Positions 46,069 through 55,745 of a stretch of DNA of 64,000 nt are shown here, piece after piece; positions within the stretch are counted from its first letter, which is position 1; each line of letters begins with the position of its first letter. Where the stretch lies: assembly GCA_001544655.2 (NCBI GenBank), contig FCOD02000002.1, positions 62,001 through 126,000 on the forward strand. The letters run 5' to 3'. Origin of the DNA: Caballeronia turbans. GTDB taxonomy: Bacteria > Pseudomonadota > Gammaproteobacteria > Burkholderiales > Burkholderiaceae. A program made the position numbers and the translations under genes. Under the pieces are notes generated by a model, which saw only the letters and a program-made list of their open reading frames with translations, made no database searches and was not told the origin of the DNA.

Positions 46069-47172
46069 ATGCCACGTCCGATTTCCGCGCGCATTCATCT
46101 CGACGCCGTTCGTCAGAACCTTCAACTCGTCAAGCGCATGGCGCCGTCCTCGCGCGTCTGGTCCGTGATCAAGGCGAATGCCTACGGTCATGGAATAGAG
46201 CGCATTTATCCGGCGCTCGCGGAAGCGGACGGCATCGCACTGCTCGATCTCGACGAAGCCGTGCGCGTGCGCGAACTCGGCTGGACGAAACCGATTCTGC
46301 TGCTCGAAGGCATTTTCGAGCCTGCGGACGTCGAGACGGCAGATCGTCATCGCCTCACCGTGACGGTGCATTGCGACGAGCAACTCGCGCTGCTCAAAGC
46401 GGCGCGGCCGAGCGAACGCATCGACATCCAGTTGAAGATGAACTCGGGCATGAACCGGCTCGGCTACCGGCCGGGCGAGTTCGAAGCCGCGTGGGAGCGA
46501 GCGTCGGGCATCGGCGCGGTCGGCTTGATCGGCCTGATGAGCCACTTCGCGAACGCGGACGATGGCGCGATCGACTGGCAAGTCGACGAGTTCGATGCCG
46601 CCACGCGCAATCTTCCCGGCACGCGCTCGCTGTCCAATTCGGCGGCGGTGCTGTGGCATCCGCGCGCGCATCGCGATTGGGTGCGGCCCGGCACGATCCT
46701 CTATGGCGCGTCGCCGACGGGCCGCGCGCGCAACATCGAAGGCTTCGCCCTGCGCGCGGCGATGACGCTCGAAAGCCGCATCATCGGCGTGCAGACGCTC
46801 GCGCCGAACGAGACGATCGGCTATGGCCGCACCTTCACGGCGGATCGCGCGATGAGAATCGGCGTGGTCGCATGCGGCTACGCGGACGGCTACCCGCGCC
46901 ACGCGCCGACGGGCACACCCGTGATGATCGACGGCGTGCGCACGCGCATCGTCGGACGTGTGTCGATGGACATGCTCACCGTCGATCTCACGCCGTGCCC
47001 GGCGGCGGGCATCGGATCATCGGTGGAACTGTGGGGCGAGCACGTCCGGGTGGACGAGGTGGCCGAGCCGTCCGGCACCATCGGCTACGAGCTGATGTGC
47101 GCGCTCGCGCGGCGCGTGCCGGTGAGCATCGACGCGGGCGTGACGAGCGAGCCCAAAGCGCAGTCGGCCTGA
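46069..47172 (+). CDS. alr: alanine racemase
   Basis: A 367-residue PLP enzyme interconverting L- and D-alanine for peptidoglycan. PLP lysine K35 lies in [11 protein letters not shown], and the second catalytic residue Y252 lies in ETIGYGRTF, followed by GYADGYPR. The fold is an N-terminal TIM barrel and C-terminal beta domain of normal length. It has no catabolic dad neighbours, so a biosynthetic role is likelier. It converges on the MocR gene with a 19-bp gap. Confidence 0.93.
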   Translation: MPRPISARIHLDAVRQNLQLVKRMAPSSRVWSVIKANAYGHGIERIYPALAEADGIALLDLDEAVRVRELGWTKPILLLEGIFEPADVETADRHRLTVTVHCDEQLALLKAARPSERIDIQLKMNSGMNRLGYRPGEFEAAWERASGIGAVGLIGLMSHFANADDGAIDWQVDEFDAATRNLPGTRSLSNSAAVLWHPRAHRDWVRPGTILYGASPTGRARNIEGFALRAAMTLESRIIGVQTLAPNETIGYGRTFTADRAMRIGVVACGYADGYPRHAPTGTPVMIDGVRTRIVGRVSMDMLTVDLTPCPAAGIGSSVELWGEHVRVDEVAEPSGTIGYELMCALARRVPVSIDAGVTSEPKAQSA

Positions 47173-47191
47173 CGCTGCCGCGCAGGCGAAC

Positions 47192-48661
47192 TCAGGCGCT
47201 CGTATCGCCGATCACGCCGGCGAGTATCTCGATACCTCTGCGAATCTGATCGACCGGCACGCTGGCATAGCCGAGGATCAGGCCGGCGGGCCGGGTGCGC
47301 GCGGCAACGGCCGGCGCGACATAGAGCGGCGACACCGGATAGACACCCACGCCTTTCGCATGCGCAGCGGCCACGAGCGCCGCCTCATCGTTCGAATCGA
47401 GAAACGGCAGCCACAGCGTGACATGCAGCCCGGCGGCACTGCCGGTCACCTCCGCGCGGCGCGGCAGAAGACACGCGATGGCATCGAGCAGTGCGGCGCG
47501 ACGCCGTTCGTATTCCCGCCGCACGCGCCGCACGTGACGTTCGTACGCGCCGCCTTCGATCAGCGATGCGAGAACACGCTGATCGATGACCGCGGAATGA
47601 CGGTCGCTCAGCCTTTTGGCCTGACGGAACACCGGCACGAGATCGTGCGGCAGGATCATGTAACCCAGACGGAGATGCGGCGAAAGCGCCTTGGAGAATG
47701 TGCCGATGTAGATCACGCGGCCATTCGAATCGATCGATTGCAATGCGTCGATCGGGCGCTGGCCGTAACGGAACTCGCCGTCGTAGTCGTCCTCGATGAT
47801 CCACGCATCGTGCCGTCGCGCCCATTCGAGCAGTTCGAGCCGGCGCCCGACCGGCAACACGCCGCCCAACGGAAACTGATGCGATGGCGTCACGTAGGCG
47901 AGCCGCGCGCGGCCGCGAGCGGGCAGACGGCGCGTGTCGAGACCATGTTCGTCGACGGGAACGGGCAGCGGCACGCCGCCCGACGCTTCGAAGCAGTGGC
48001 GCGCGATCAGATAGCCCGGGTCTTCGAACGCGAACGTATCGCCGGGATCGAGCAAAACGCGCGCGCATAGATCGAGCGCCTGCTGCGTGCCGTTCACCAC
48101 GACGATCTGCTCACTGTCGCAGACGAGTCCGCGCGCCCGGCCCAGATACGCCTGCAGCGCGCGCCGCAGCGCGGCATCGCCTTCGGGCGCGACGTAGTAG
48201 AGGCTGTCCGGCTGATGCAGCAACTCGGCCTGATAAGCCCGCTTCCAGATCAGCGATGGGAAGTCGCGCGCGGACACCGCGCCGTACAGGAAGCTGACAG
48301 TGCCCTTCTTCGTCTGAGGCAGAACCGGCATGGGCAGGCCGGAGACGCGCCGGCCGTATGCGGAGAGCGCAGGCGCCGTGCGGGCGACACGCGCGGGGCC
48401 GGGCGGCGCGACGGGCACGGGCGGCGTCGCGACCCGTGCGACGCGGCCCGCCGATGTGACGAGAAAGCCTTCGGCCGCGAGCTGTTCGTAGGCGGCGGTA
48501 ACCGTGGTGCGCGAGACGCCCAGCTCCGCCGCCAGCGCGCGCGTCGATGGCACGGGCGCGCCTGCGGGCAACGTGCCGTCGGCGATCTGCGCGCGCAGCA
48601 AATCGTAGATGCGTTGTCCCGTACCGACCGCGCTCGACGAAGGCTTGTTCAACTGGACCAT
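47192..48661 (-). CDS. MocR/PdxR-family regulator (GntR HTH plus aminotransferase domain)
   Basis: A 489-residue fusion: GntR-type winged helix (about 15-80, QRIYDLLRAQIADGTLPAGA, SRTTVTAAYEQLAAEGFLVT), a proline-rich linker, and a class I aminotransferase-like domain with D-x-D-Y (IIEDDYDGEFRY) and PLP lysine in IGTFSKALSPHLRLGY. Such regulators use PLP or an amino-compound aldimine as effector. It is divergent from a PaiB-like/LysE pair and two direct repeats overlap its own start, so autoregulation and control of the divergent operon are likely. Confidence 0.9.
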   Translation of the reverse strand: MVQLNKPSSSAVGTGQRIYDLLRAQIADGTLPAGAPVPSTRALAAELGVSRTTVTAAYEQLAAEGFLVTSAGRVARVATPPVPVAPPGPARVARTAPALSAYGRRVSGLPMPVLPQTKKGTVSFLYGAVSARDFPSLIWKRAYQAELLHQPDSLYYVAPEGDAALRRALQAYLGRARGLVCDSEQIVVVNGTQQALDLCARVLLDPGDTFAFEDPGYLIARHCFEASGGVPLPVPVDEHGLDTRRLPARGRARLAYVTPSHQFPLGGVLPVGRRLELLEWARRHDAWIIEDDYDGEFRYGQRPIDALQSIDSNGRVIYIGTFSKALSPHLRLGYMILPHDLVPVFRQAKRLSDRHSAVIDQRVLASLIEGGAYERHVRRVRREYERRRAALLDAIACLLPRRAEVTGSAAGLHVTLWLPFLDSNDEAALVAAAHAKGVGVYPVSPLYVAPAVAARTRPAGLILGYASVPVDQIRRGIEILAGVIGDTSA

Positions 48662-48683
48662 GAAAATCGACCGAAACTGGACC
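48651..48683. promoter_or_regulatory. direct repeats AACTGGACC, probable MocR binding site
   Basis: AACTGGACC occurs at 48651-48659 and 48675-48683, 24 bp apart (about two helical turns), across the MocR start codon and in the MocR-PaiB divergent region. On the other strand it reads GGTCCAGTT, close to motifs reported for PdxR/MocR factors, which bind two direct half-sites. Confidence 0.6.
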
Positions 48684-48746
48684 TTCGTATTGTGCCTGTT
48701 TCGGGCGATAGTCACGGAGTTCCGTCACATCAGTCGAGCATTCACG

Positions 48747-49370
48747 ATGTATATCCCGCCGCATTTCGCAGAAACTCGCCCCGAAGAGTTGCAACGGATC
48801 ATTCGCGCGCATGCGCTCGGCATCCTCGTCACGCGCGACGACGCCGGTCTGGACGCCAATCACATTCCCTTCGAATTCGATCCGGACCGGGGCACGCACG
48901 GGTTGCTCACCGCGCACGTGGCGCGCGCCAACGATATCTGGCAGCGATACCCGACCGGCACGCCCGTCATGGTGATTTTTCGCGGCGCCGAGGGGTATAT
49001 CTCGCCGAACTGGTATCCGAGCAAGCACGAGGCGCATCGGCAGGTGCCGACGTGGAATTACGAAGTCGTGCACGCGCACGGCGTGCTCACCGTGCGCGAT
49101 GACGAGCCGTTCGTGCGCGGCCTCGTCGCGCGCCTGACGCGGCGGCACGAGGCGAACGAGCCGAAGCCGTGGAAGATGGGCGACTCCGAACCCGAGTTCA
49201 TCGACGGCATGTTGCGAAACATCGTGGGCATCGAGATCGCCGTGACATCGCTCGTGGGCAAATCGAAGCTGAGCCAGAACAAGGAGGCGCGCGATCGAAT
49301 CAATGCAGCCGATACGTTGCAAGCGCGCGGACATGATGAGCTGGCTCAGGCGATGTCGCGGGCCGGGTGA
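48747..49370 (+). CDS. FMN-binding negative regulator, PaiB-like
   Basis: A 207-residue protein with the PaiB/FMN-binding split-barrel pattern: MYIPPHFAETRPEELQRIIR at the start, then HIPFEFDPD and EGYISPNWYPSK. In Bacillus PaiB affects protease and sporulation genes; in Proteobacteria it is usually a small flavin-binding enzyme-like protein beside a MocR gene. The open frame extends upstream over the MocR start and is not used. A LysE-type gene follows after 6 bp. Confidence 0.88.
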   Translation: MYIPPHFAETRPEELQRIIRAHALGILVTRDDAGLDANHIPFEFDPDRGTHGLLTAHVARANDIWQRYPTGTPVMVIFRGAEGYISPNWYPSKHEAHRQVPTWNYEVVHAHGVLTVRDDEPFVRGLVARLTRRHEANEPKPWKMGDSEPEFIDGMLRNIVGIEIAVTSLVGKSKLSQNKEARDRINAADTLQARGHDELAQAMSRAG

Positions 49371-49376
49371 CAGACC

Positions 49377-50000
49377 ATGACCTTCCTTACATTTCTCATC
49401 GCGGCGACCGTGCTTGCCATTACGCCCGGCCCCGGCATCGCTTATGTCGTCGCGCGAACCGTCGCAGGAGGCCGCGCCGAAGGCATGGCGTCGTGTCTCG
49501 GCACGGCGGTCGGCGGCCTGTTTCACGTCGCTGCCGCGGCGCTCGGCCTTTCTCTGCTGATCGCCCGGTCGGCGATGCTCTTCAGCATCGTCAAATACAT
49601 CGGGGCTGCGTACCTGATCTACCTCGGCATTCGCCTTCTGATCCGCAAGGAAGAGGCAGCCGATCTCGCCCCGGTTACGTCGCACGGTGCGCGTCGCGCG
49701 TTCCGCGAAGGCATTCTCGTCGAAGCGCTCAACGTGAAAACCGCGCTCTTTTTCCTGGCGTTCCTTCCGCAGTTCGTCGCGCAAGGTCAGGCGTTGATTC
49801 CGCAACTGGTGCTGCTCGGGAGCATCTGCGTCACGTTGAATACGCTCGTCGATGTCGGCGCGGTGCTCGCGGCGTCGCGCCTGCTCGGCTCGAGTGCCGC
49901 ACGTGCCGCGCGCGCGAGATTCCTCACACGCACCTCGGGTGCCGTCATGCTGGGATTGGGCGGATATCTGGCGCTCGCGCGCAGGACGTTCGCGCTTTGA
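49377..50000 (+). CDS. LysE/RhtB-family amino acid exporter
   Basis: A 207-residue inner-membrane exporter with five or six helices. Family marks: AITPGPGIAYVVARTVAGGR in the first helix and loop, and FREGILVEALNVKTALFFLA for the central GxxxxxxNPK-like region (NVKT here). It is coupled to the PaiB-like gene by a 6-bp gap and lies opposite MocR. Export of an amino acid or related amine sensed by MocR is a reasonable inference. Confidence 0.88.
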   Translation: MTFLTFLIAATVLAITPGPGIAYVVARTVAGGRAEGMASCLGTAVGGLFHVAAAALGLSLLIARSAMLFSIVKYIGAAYLIYLGIRLLIRKEEAADLAPVTSHGARRAFREGILVEALNVKTALFFLAFLPQFVAQGQALIPQLVLLGSICVTLNTLVDVGAVLAASRLLGSSAARAARARFLTRTSGAVMLGLGGYLALARRTFAL

Positions 50001-50020
50001 AGCGGTTCAGCAAACGCGCG

Positions 50021-51400
50021 TCACCACCGCGCGTCCGACGTCCCCGGCGGCGCCGAATTGCGCGTATAGCCCGTGGGCGTGCGCGCCAGTTGCGCGCTCG
50101 GCCGCACGGCCATCAGCTCGCCGAAACCGGATTCGTACCGCTCGACATACGGCGCGAAATCCGGCTTCGCCGTCTTCAGCCCGCCCGCCACGCGCCCGAG
50201 TCCGCGCACCCAGTGCCCCGTCTGCGCGAGCGAAACCTGCACATGCCAGCTTCCGCCTTCGCGCTGCTGTTTCCATAGCGCGGCGGCCGCGCCGAACGCC
50301 ATCAGGAAGCCGCTCGCCATGTCGAGCATCTGCATGGGCAAGGGACGCGGCTTGCCTTCGCCCGCCGCTTCGCCTTCGGCTGCGTTGAAACCCATAGCGG
50401 TCTGAACGAGCGAATCGAAGCCGCGCCGCTCGGCCCACGGACCCTCGGTGCCATACGCACTCAGCGACGTATAGACGATCCCCGGCCTGCGCGCCGCCAG
50501 CGCCTGCGGCCCGAAACCCAGCGATGCGATCCCGCCCGGCCGATACCCCTGCGCGAACACATGCGCGTCATCGATCAGCCGCCAGAGCGTGTCGCGATCC
50601 GAAGCCAAGCGAAGGTCGAGCAACGCCGAGCGTTTCCCCCGGCTCGTATCCGCAATCGCGGGAATATTCGGCAGATGCGGTCCATTCACGAGCATCACGT
50701 CCGCGCCGAATGCAGCCAGCGCGCGCCCGCCGACCGGCCCCGCGAGAATGCGCGTGAAATCGAGCACACGCAGGCCGTCGAGCGGACGCGCATCGGCGGA
50801 CAAGGGCGGCAACGCGAGAGGCGCCGCATCGCCGATGCGCGTGATCGTCATCAATGGCTGCGCGGCGACGGCTTGCGCCTGCGGCGTCGCGTCCCACGCA
50901 TCGAAGGTGCGCAGCATCGTGACGACGAGCCCACGCTCCGCCGCCGCGTTCTCGAAATCGCAGCCGCGCCACGCGAGCAACGCGCGCTCGGCGTCTTCGC
51001 GCGTCGCCGTTTTCGGATCGAGCCCGAGCAGCCGCAGCGCGCCATCCTGATGATGTTCGAAGTTCGCGTGAATGCGGACGTAGCCATCGGCGCAGCGATA
51101 GAGCCCGGAAAAGCGTCCCCACGTTTCCGGCTCCTTGCCATCGACCATGAACGCGCCGGTGCATTCGACCGCCGCATGCGTCATGTCGACCGACACGCGC
51201 TGCCGAGCGCCGCCACGCAGCGCACCAAGCTCGCACGCCGCGAGCGCGGCCGCGCCGATGCTCGCCTGCGCCGCCGTGCCGACGGCGAAGCTCGATGGAA
51301 AAACCGGATCGCGACCCGGAAGGTCGATGAAAGAAAGCGCATCGCCGGGCAAGCCGGCGATGCGCCATATGTCGTGCAGCGTATCGAAGGAAGAGGTCAT
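50021..51400 (-). CDS. family III CoA-transferase-like protein, apparently permuted
   Basis: A 459-residue CaiB/BaiF-type CoA-transferase homologue. The CoA-binding segment LDGLRVLDFTRILAGPVGG, usually near residue 10, begins at about 208, and the catalytic Asp region is MLDMASGF (D360). The first 200 residues carry RQRVSVDMTHAAVE and GLYRCADGYVRIHANFEHHQ, which normally come after the CoA-binding half. The order therefore looks rotated. The acyl substrate is unknown. It lies 53 bp behind the PdxA2-like gene and may be part of that operon, or simply adjacent. Confidence 0.82.
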   Translation of the reverse strand: MTSSFDTLHDIWRIAGLPGDALSFIDLPGRDPVFPSSFAVGTAAQASIGAAALAACELGALRGGARQRVSVDMTHAAVECTGAFMVDGKEPETWGRFSGLYRCADGYVRIHANFEHHQDGALRLLGLDPKTATREDAERALLAWRGCDFENAAAERGLVVTMLRTFDAWDATPQAQAVAAQPLMTITRIGDAAPLALPPLSADARPLDGLRVLDFTRILAGPVGGRALAAFGADVMLVNGPHLPNIPAIADTSRGKRSALLDLRLASDRDTLWRLIDDAHVFAQGYRPGGIASLGFGPQALAARRPGIVYTSLSAYGTEGPWAERRGFDSLVQTAMGFNAAEGEAAGEGKPRPLPMQMLDMASGFLMAFGAAAALWKQQREGGSWHVQVSLAQTGHWVRGLGRVAGGLKTAKPDFAPYVERYESGFGELMAVRPSAQLARTPTGYTRNSAPPGTSDARW

Positions 51401-51453
51401 GATCGGTCGGGCGCGTGCTTCGTGTGAAGCACCCATTATCGCGCCAACTGCGT

Positions 51454-52455
51454 TCAGTGACGCCGCGTCGCCAGCTCCGCGCCCTGACGCAGCGCTTCGA
51501 GCATGCTGCCTTCATCGGCGATGCCCTTGCCCGCGATATCGAACGCCGTGCCGTGATCCACCGACGTGCGAATCACATCGAGCCCCACCGTCACGTTCAC
51601 GCCCGCTTCGAGACCGAGCACCTTCACCGGACCGTGCCCCTGATCGTGATACATCGCGACTACGAGATCGAAGTCGCCGCGCCCCGCGCGGTAGAAGAGC
51701 GTATCGGCAGGCAGCGGGCCGGTCACATCGAGACCGCGTTCCTGCAGGACCTTCACGGCGGGGATGATCTTTTCCTCTTCCTCGCCATAGCCGAACAGCC
51801 CGTTCTCGCCCGCATGCGGATTGATCCCGCACACCCCGATGCGCGGCTTCTCGATGCCCGCTTTCACGAGCGTCGCGTTGCCGCGCTCGATCGTGCGCTG
51901 CACGAGGCCCGGCTCGATCTTGCGGATCGCGTCGATGATGCCGATATGCGTCGTCACGTGGATCACGCGCAGTTGCGGCGCGACGAGCATCATCGACACT
52001 TCATCGACGCCCGTCAGATGCGCGAGCATCTCCGTGTGACCGGGAAACTTGTGGCCGCCCGCGTGCAGCGCTTCCTTGTTGAGCGGCGCGGTGCAGATCG
52101 CGTCGATCTGGTTCGCCTGCGCCAGTTCGACGGCGCGCGCAATGTACTGATACGCCGCATCGCCCGCGACGGCGGAAAGCTCGCCGAAGGGCAGGTCGTC
52201 GGGAATCAGGCCGAGATCGATGCAATCGATCACGCCCGGCTCGTAGCGCGCTTCGGTCGCATCCTTGATGCGTCGCACGGTCGCCTTGCCGCCGACGATT
52301 TCGTTCGCACGCTCGAGACGGCGCGCATCGCCGATCACGAGCGGACGGCACTGCCGATGGACGGCGTCGTGCGCGAGGCTCTTGACGACGACTTCCGGGC
52401 CTACGCCGCTCGCGTCGCCCATCGTGATGCCGATTACGGGGAGTGTGTTGGTCAT
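51454..52455 (-). CDS. pdxA2: PdxA2-type 4-phospho-D-threonate/erythronate dehydrogenase
   Basis: A 333-residue metal-dependent dehydrogenase of the PdxA family: GITMGDASGVGPEVVVKSL at the N-terminus, TAPLNKEALHAGGHKFPGHT, metal-site histidines in FPGHTEML, HVTTHIGI and YHDQGHGP. The immediate upstream DUF1537 kinase shows this is the catabolic PdxA2 form that oxidises a 4-phosphorylated four-carbon acid sugar and decarboxylates it to dihydroxyacetone phosphate, rather than the pyridoxine enzyme. Whether D-threonate or D-erythronate is the substrate cannot be read here. Confidence 0.88.
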   Translation of the reverse strand: MTNTLPVIGITMGDASGVGPEVVVKSLAHDAVHRQCRPLVIGDARRLERANEIVGGKATVRRIKDATEARYEPGVIDCIDLGLIPDDLPFGELSAVAGDAAYQYIARAVELAQANQIDAICTAPLNKEALHAGGHKFPGHTEMLAHLTGVDEVSMMLVAPQLRVIHVTTHIGIIDAIRKIEPGLVQRTIERGNATLVKAGIEKPRIGVCGINPHAGENGLFGYGEEEEKIIPAVKVLQERGLDVTGPLPADTLFYRAGRGDFDLVVAMYHDQGHGPVKVLGLEAGVNVTVGLDVIRTSVDHGTAFDIAGKGIADEGSMLEALRQGAELATRRH

Positions 52456-52481
52456 GATCTTTCGTCTGGTGATGTCGTGTC

Positions 52482-53735
52482 TTAACGCGCGACGGGAATA
52501 TCCGCGCCGCGCAAATGCAGGTAGGCGCCGAGCAGCGCGTGCTCGCTGCCGAACGCGCCCGCTTTCGTGACGATGGAAGGGCCTGTGCCGCCCGCTGGCC
52601 GTCCGAGCGCGACACCCGCTTCTATTTCGTGCACGAGTTCGAGGCTGCCGACGCTCGCGGCGGAAAGGATCGCGCGCGCGGTTTCGCCGCCGGTCGCGAT
52701 CAGTCCGCCGAGCGCGTCGAATTGAGGCGCGACGAGCGCCGCGAGCGCGTTCGACAGCAGCGCGCCTTCGGCGGGATCGAACGCGTCGTCGCGGCCGATG
52801 CGCACGATCGCGTCTTCCCTGCCGCGCACCGAATCGCCGATTCGTTCATGCCACGCCTGCCATTGCGGGTGTTGCGCGCCATCGCGTAGCACGGCGGGCG
52901 GCACGATCATTTCGCGCACGCCGGCTTCGGCGCACAGCATCGCGCATTGACGCTCGGAAATCGCGGAGAGGCTGCCGACGAGCGCGAGGATCGGGCCTTG
53001 CGTCGGATCGATCGAGCTTGCCGGGTGCGAGGACGCATCGGCATCGAAGAGATCGGGCAGGGCGGCCAGTTCGCGCGCGAGTCCGCCGGAACCGACCCAG
53101 AAAAACGGCGCATCGACCGATGCGGTCACGCGGGCAAGCGCGGCCAGATCGCCGCTGGTTTCGGCATCGACGATGATGGCGTCGATGCCATCCGCCGACG
53201 CGGCCGCCGATGCGATCATCGCGGCGACGTCGTGCGGCGCGGCCCGGAACGCATCGAGCGAAACGTGCGCGACGCGCAGGCCGACCATGTCGAGCATCGC
53301 GCGCAACCCCGCGTTTTGCCCGGCGTGTTCGAGCTGCCACGTTTCGGTGTCTTCGAGCGGCACGCCGCGCACGAACACACGGCCATCGCGCACGGTTCGG
53401 CCCGTCGCCGGGAACGCGGGCGTGACGATCGCCGGTCCGGCGAGCCGCGTCAGCGCCGCGACTTCCGCGCTCCAGTTGCCGCGCAAGGTCGAATCGATCT
53501 TCTTGTAGAGACGCCGGCCCGGCGCGCGCAGCGTCTGCCAGGTGCTCGCCGTGCGCTTCGCGGCGTCGGCGGGCGCGAGGCGGCGCGTGTCGGTGTCCGC
53601 CGCGATGACTCTTGCGTTCGCGTGTGATGCGTTCTCATCGAGCGAGACGACGGTTTTCAGTCCGGCCGCCGCGAACGCGATCGCGCAATCGGCGGCGCCG
53701 GACAGATCGTCGGCGACGATCAACAAGCTCTTCAT
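52482..53735 (-). CDS. dtnK: four-carbon acid sugar kinase (DUF1537)
   Basis: A 417-residue ATP-dependent kinase with the DUF1537 halves: an N-terminal substrate domain ([36 protein letters not shown]) and a C-terminal nucleotide domain ([33 protein letters not shown]). It phosphorylates the 4-position of D-threonate or D-erythronate. The ATG overlaps the permease stop (ATGA) and the dehydrogenase follows after 26 bp, so the three are one operon. OtnK-type (3-oxo-tetronate) activity is an alternative, but no Otn partners are present. Confidence 0.9.
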   Translation of the reverse strand: MKSLLIVADDLSGAADCAIAFAAAGLKTVVSLDENASHANARVIAADTDTRRLAPADAAKRTASTWQTLRAPGRRLYKKIDSTLRGNWSAEVAALTRLAGPAIVTPAFPATGRTVRDGRVFVRGVPLEDTETWQLEHAGQNAGLRAMLDMVGLRVAHVSLDAFRAAPHDVAAMIASAAASADGIDAIIVDAETSGDLAALARVTASVDAPFFWVGSGGLARELAALPDLFDADASSHPASSIDPTQGPILALVGSLSAISERQCAMLCAEAGVREMIVPPAVLRDGAQHPQWQAWHERIGDSVRGREDAIVRIGRDDAFDPAEGALLSNALAALVAPQFDALGGLIATGGETARAILSAASVGSLELVHEIEAGVALGRPAGGTGPSIVTKAGAFGSEHALLGAYLHLRGADIPVAR

Positions 53736-54730
53736 TGCGTGGCCTCGCGTGTCTTCGATGCCAAGCGCGCATCGTTTTGCGCGTTCACGCGTTTCGCAAT
53801 CGACGCGGTCAATATCGGCGACACGATTGCCGTCACGACGACGCACGCCGCGACGAGCAGCGTTGCGGATTTGGCCGCTTCGTTATAGACGGGATTGGCC
53901 GCCGCGATCAGCGCCGGAACGGCGGCCGCGTTACCCGCGGTATTCGCCGCCGCCGCGCCCGCGACACCCGTGCCGCCCGTCAGACGATCCGCGAAATAAA
54001 GCGGAATGCCCGTCACGACGACGACCGCGAAGCCCAGGCCGATGCCGAGCAGGCCCGCCTGCCAGACCTTGTGCAGATCGAGGCTCGCACCGAGCGCCAG
54101 CGCGAAGAACGGAATCATCACCGGCACGGCGCGGCCGAGGAAGTCGCGCATCTCGCGATCGAGATTGCCGAGCAGCATGCCGACCACGAGCGGCAGGATG
54201 CTGCCGACGAGCGTCGGCCACGGAAACGCCGAGAGACCCGCGACGCCGAGCGTGACCATCGTCAGGAACGGGCCGGATTCGAGCGACATGATCGTGTAGG
54301 CGCCCACATCTTCGGAACGGCCGTACTGCCCCATCAGCGCCATGTACAGGCCGCCGTTCGTGTCGTTCATCGCGGCGACGACAGCGAGTGTCGAGATGCC
54401 CGCGAACACGCCCGACGTGATCGGCTGCTCGCCGAGGAAGTGCCCGAGCACGACGCCCGCGACGACCGCGGTGCCGACCTTCGTCGCGAACAGTGCGCCG
54501 CCTTTTTTCAGGAGATAGGGCGTCGCCTTCACGTTGATGCTCGCGCCCATGCACACATAGAACACCGCGAGAATCGGCAACGCTCCGGTGAAGAGCGCGT
54601 TCGTGAACGAACCGAAGAACTTCGGCATGTTCGGCGCGAAGGTCGCGATCAGCGAGCCGATCAGAAGCGGGACGATCATCATGCCGCCAGGCACGCGCTC
54701 GACGGCGCGCTTGATATGAATCTGAGCCAT
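53732..54730 (-). CDS. kdgT: 2-keto-3-deoxygluconate permease family transporter (KdgT-like)
   Basis: A 332-residue, roughly ten-helix inner-membrane symporter with KdgT family marks: [20 protein letters not shown] at the N-terminus, then [19 protein letters not shown] and a Gly/Ala-rich [20 protein letters not shown] segment. It heads the acid-sugar operon, so its cargo is probably a four-carbon acid sugar and not ketodeoxygluconate. The start codon lies close to a perfect inverted repeat that is the probable DeoR operator. Confidence 0.9.
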   Translation of the reverse strand: MAQIHIKRAVERVPGGMMIVPLLIGSLIATFAPNMPKFFGSFTNALFTGALPILAVFYVCMGASINVKATPYLLKKGGALFATKVGTAVVAGVVLGHFLGEQPITSGVFAGISTLAVVAAMNDTNGGLYMALMGQYGRSEDVGAYTIMSLESGPFLTMVTLGVAGLSAFPWPTLVGSILPLVVGMLLGNLDREMRDFLGRAVPVMIPFFALALGASLDLHKVWQAGLLGIGLGFAVVVVTGIPLYFADRLTGGTGVAGAAAANTAGNAAAVPALIAAANPVYNEAAKSATLLVAACVVVTAIVSPILTASIAKRVNAQNDARLASKTREATQ

Positions 54731-54755
54731 GCAAGTCTCCAGAGTGGTTTTTGCG

Positions 54756-54782
54756 CGATTCGATCATAAAGTGATCGAATCG
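54756..54782. promoter_or_regulatory. inverted repeat, probable DeoR operator 1
   Basis: Arms cgattcgatca (54756-54766) and tgatcgaatcg (54772-54782) are perfect complements around 5 nt, 25 bp upstream of the kdgT-like start. The core TGATCGAATCGA recurs in the second site 65 bp away. Binding here would block the operon promoter. Confidence 0.7.
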
Positions 54783-54845
54783 AGCGTATGGGAGTGTAGT
54801 CCTTCGGCGTATTTCGCGCAAATCCGTCGTCGTGCGGGTTTACTC

Positions 54846-54860
54846 TGATCGAATCGATCA
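54846..54860. promoter_or_regulatory. inverted repeat, probable DeoR operator 2
   Basis: TGATCG-AAT-CGATCA (54846-54860) is a 6-bp-arm palindrome containing the same TGATCGAATCGA core as operator 1, 105 bp upstream of the deoR start. The two sites could allow looping and autoregulation. Confidence 0.65.
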
Positions 54861-54965
54861 AATTGCTTGCGATACGTTCAGAATGAACCGCCAGCATTCG
54901 ACGGACCCGGCCGGTTCGCTACACTGTGCGTCGCCGTCAGAACCGCAAAGAACTCAGGGAACAGG

Positions 54966-55745
54966 ATGAAAGTCGAAAAACGCCGCGAAGCCATGCTCAA
55001 GGCCGTGCTTTCCGGCATGAACGATGTCGCCGCGCTGTGCGAGCACTTCGGCATGTCGGAAGCGACGGTGCGCCGCGACCTGCGCGCGCTCGCCGAGGAG
55101 CGGCGCATCGTGCGCACGTACGGCGGCGCGGCATCGGTGGGCATGCACGAGCCGGAAGAATCGCTCGATACGCGCCGCGAAAGTTTTCGCGAGCAAAAGG
55201 AGGCGATCGCGCGCGCGGCCGCGCGTCACGTGCAGGACGGCGACACCATCTTCCTCGATGGCGGCACGACCACGGCGGCGCTCGCGCGCTGGCTCGCCGG
55301 CCGTTCGGAAGTGCACGTCGTGACCAACAATCTGCTCGCGGTCAATGTGCTCGCGTCGGCGGACGTGCGCGTGACGCTGATCGGCGGCGACGTGCGGCCA
55401 TCGAGCATGAGCACGCTCGGGCCCATCGCGCAGGTGGCGCTCACGCGCGTCACGTTCGACAAGGCGTTTCTCGGCGCGGACGGTGTCGTCGCCGGACGCG
55501 GACTGTGCGAAGCGACGGCGGAGCAGGCGTTTCTGAAGGAATGCATCATCGCGCAGGCGGCGGGCGTGTTCGTGCTGGTCACGTCGAACAAGCTCGAGCG
55601 CGCGAGCCAGCAGCACTGGACGCCGCTCGAGCGCAACTGGACGCTCGTCACCGACGCGCTGGCCGAAGCGCCGGTGCTCGCGCGCTTCGAGGAGCGGGGC
55701 AATGTGACGGTGGAATGCACCGAGCTTACGTCGAGAGAATCGTGA
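54966..55745 (+). CDS. DeoR-family transcriptional regulator
   Basis: A 259-residue repressor: DeoR helix-turn-helix (MKVEKRREAMLKAVLSGMND, FGMSEATVRRDLRALAEERR) and DeoRC sugar-phosphate-sensing domain (DGDTIFLDGGTTTAALARWL, VVTNNLLAVNVLAS, DKAFLGADGV). Such proteins bind a phosphorylated sugar or acid-sugar intermediate. It is divergent from the permease-kinase-dehydrogenase operon, with two related palindromes between, so it is almost surely that operon's regulator. ATG 54966 follows a CAGGGAACAGG stretch. Confidence 0.92.
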   Translation: MKVEKRREAMLKAVLSGMNDVAALCEHFGMSEATVRRDLRALAEERRIVRTYGGAASVGMHEPEESLDTRRESFREQKEAIARAAARHVQDGDTIFLDGGTTTAALARWLAGRSEVHVVTNNLLAVNVLASADVRVTLIGGDVRPSSMSTLGPIAQVALTRVTFDKAFLGADGVVAGRGLCEATAEQAFLKECIIAQAAGVFVLVTSNKLERASQQHWTPLERNWTLVTDALAEAPVLARFEERGNVTVECTELTSRES

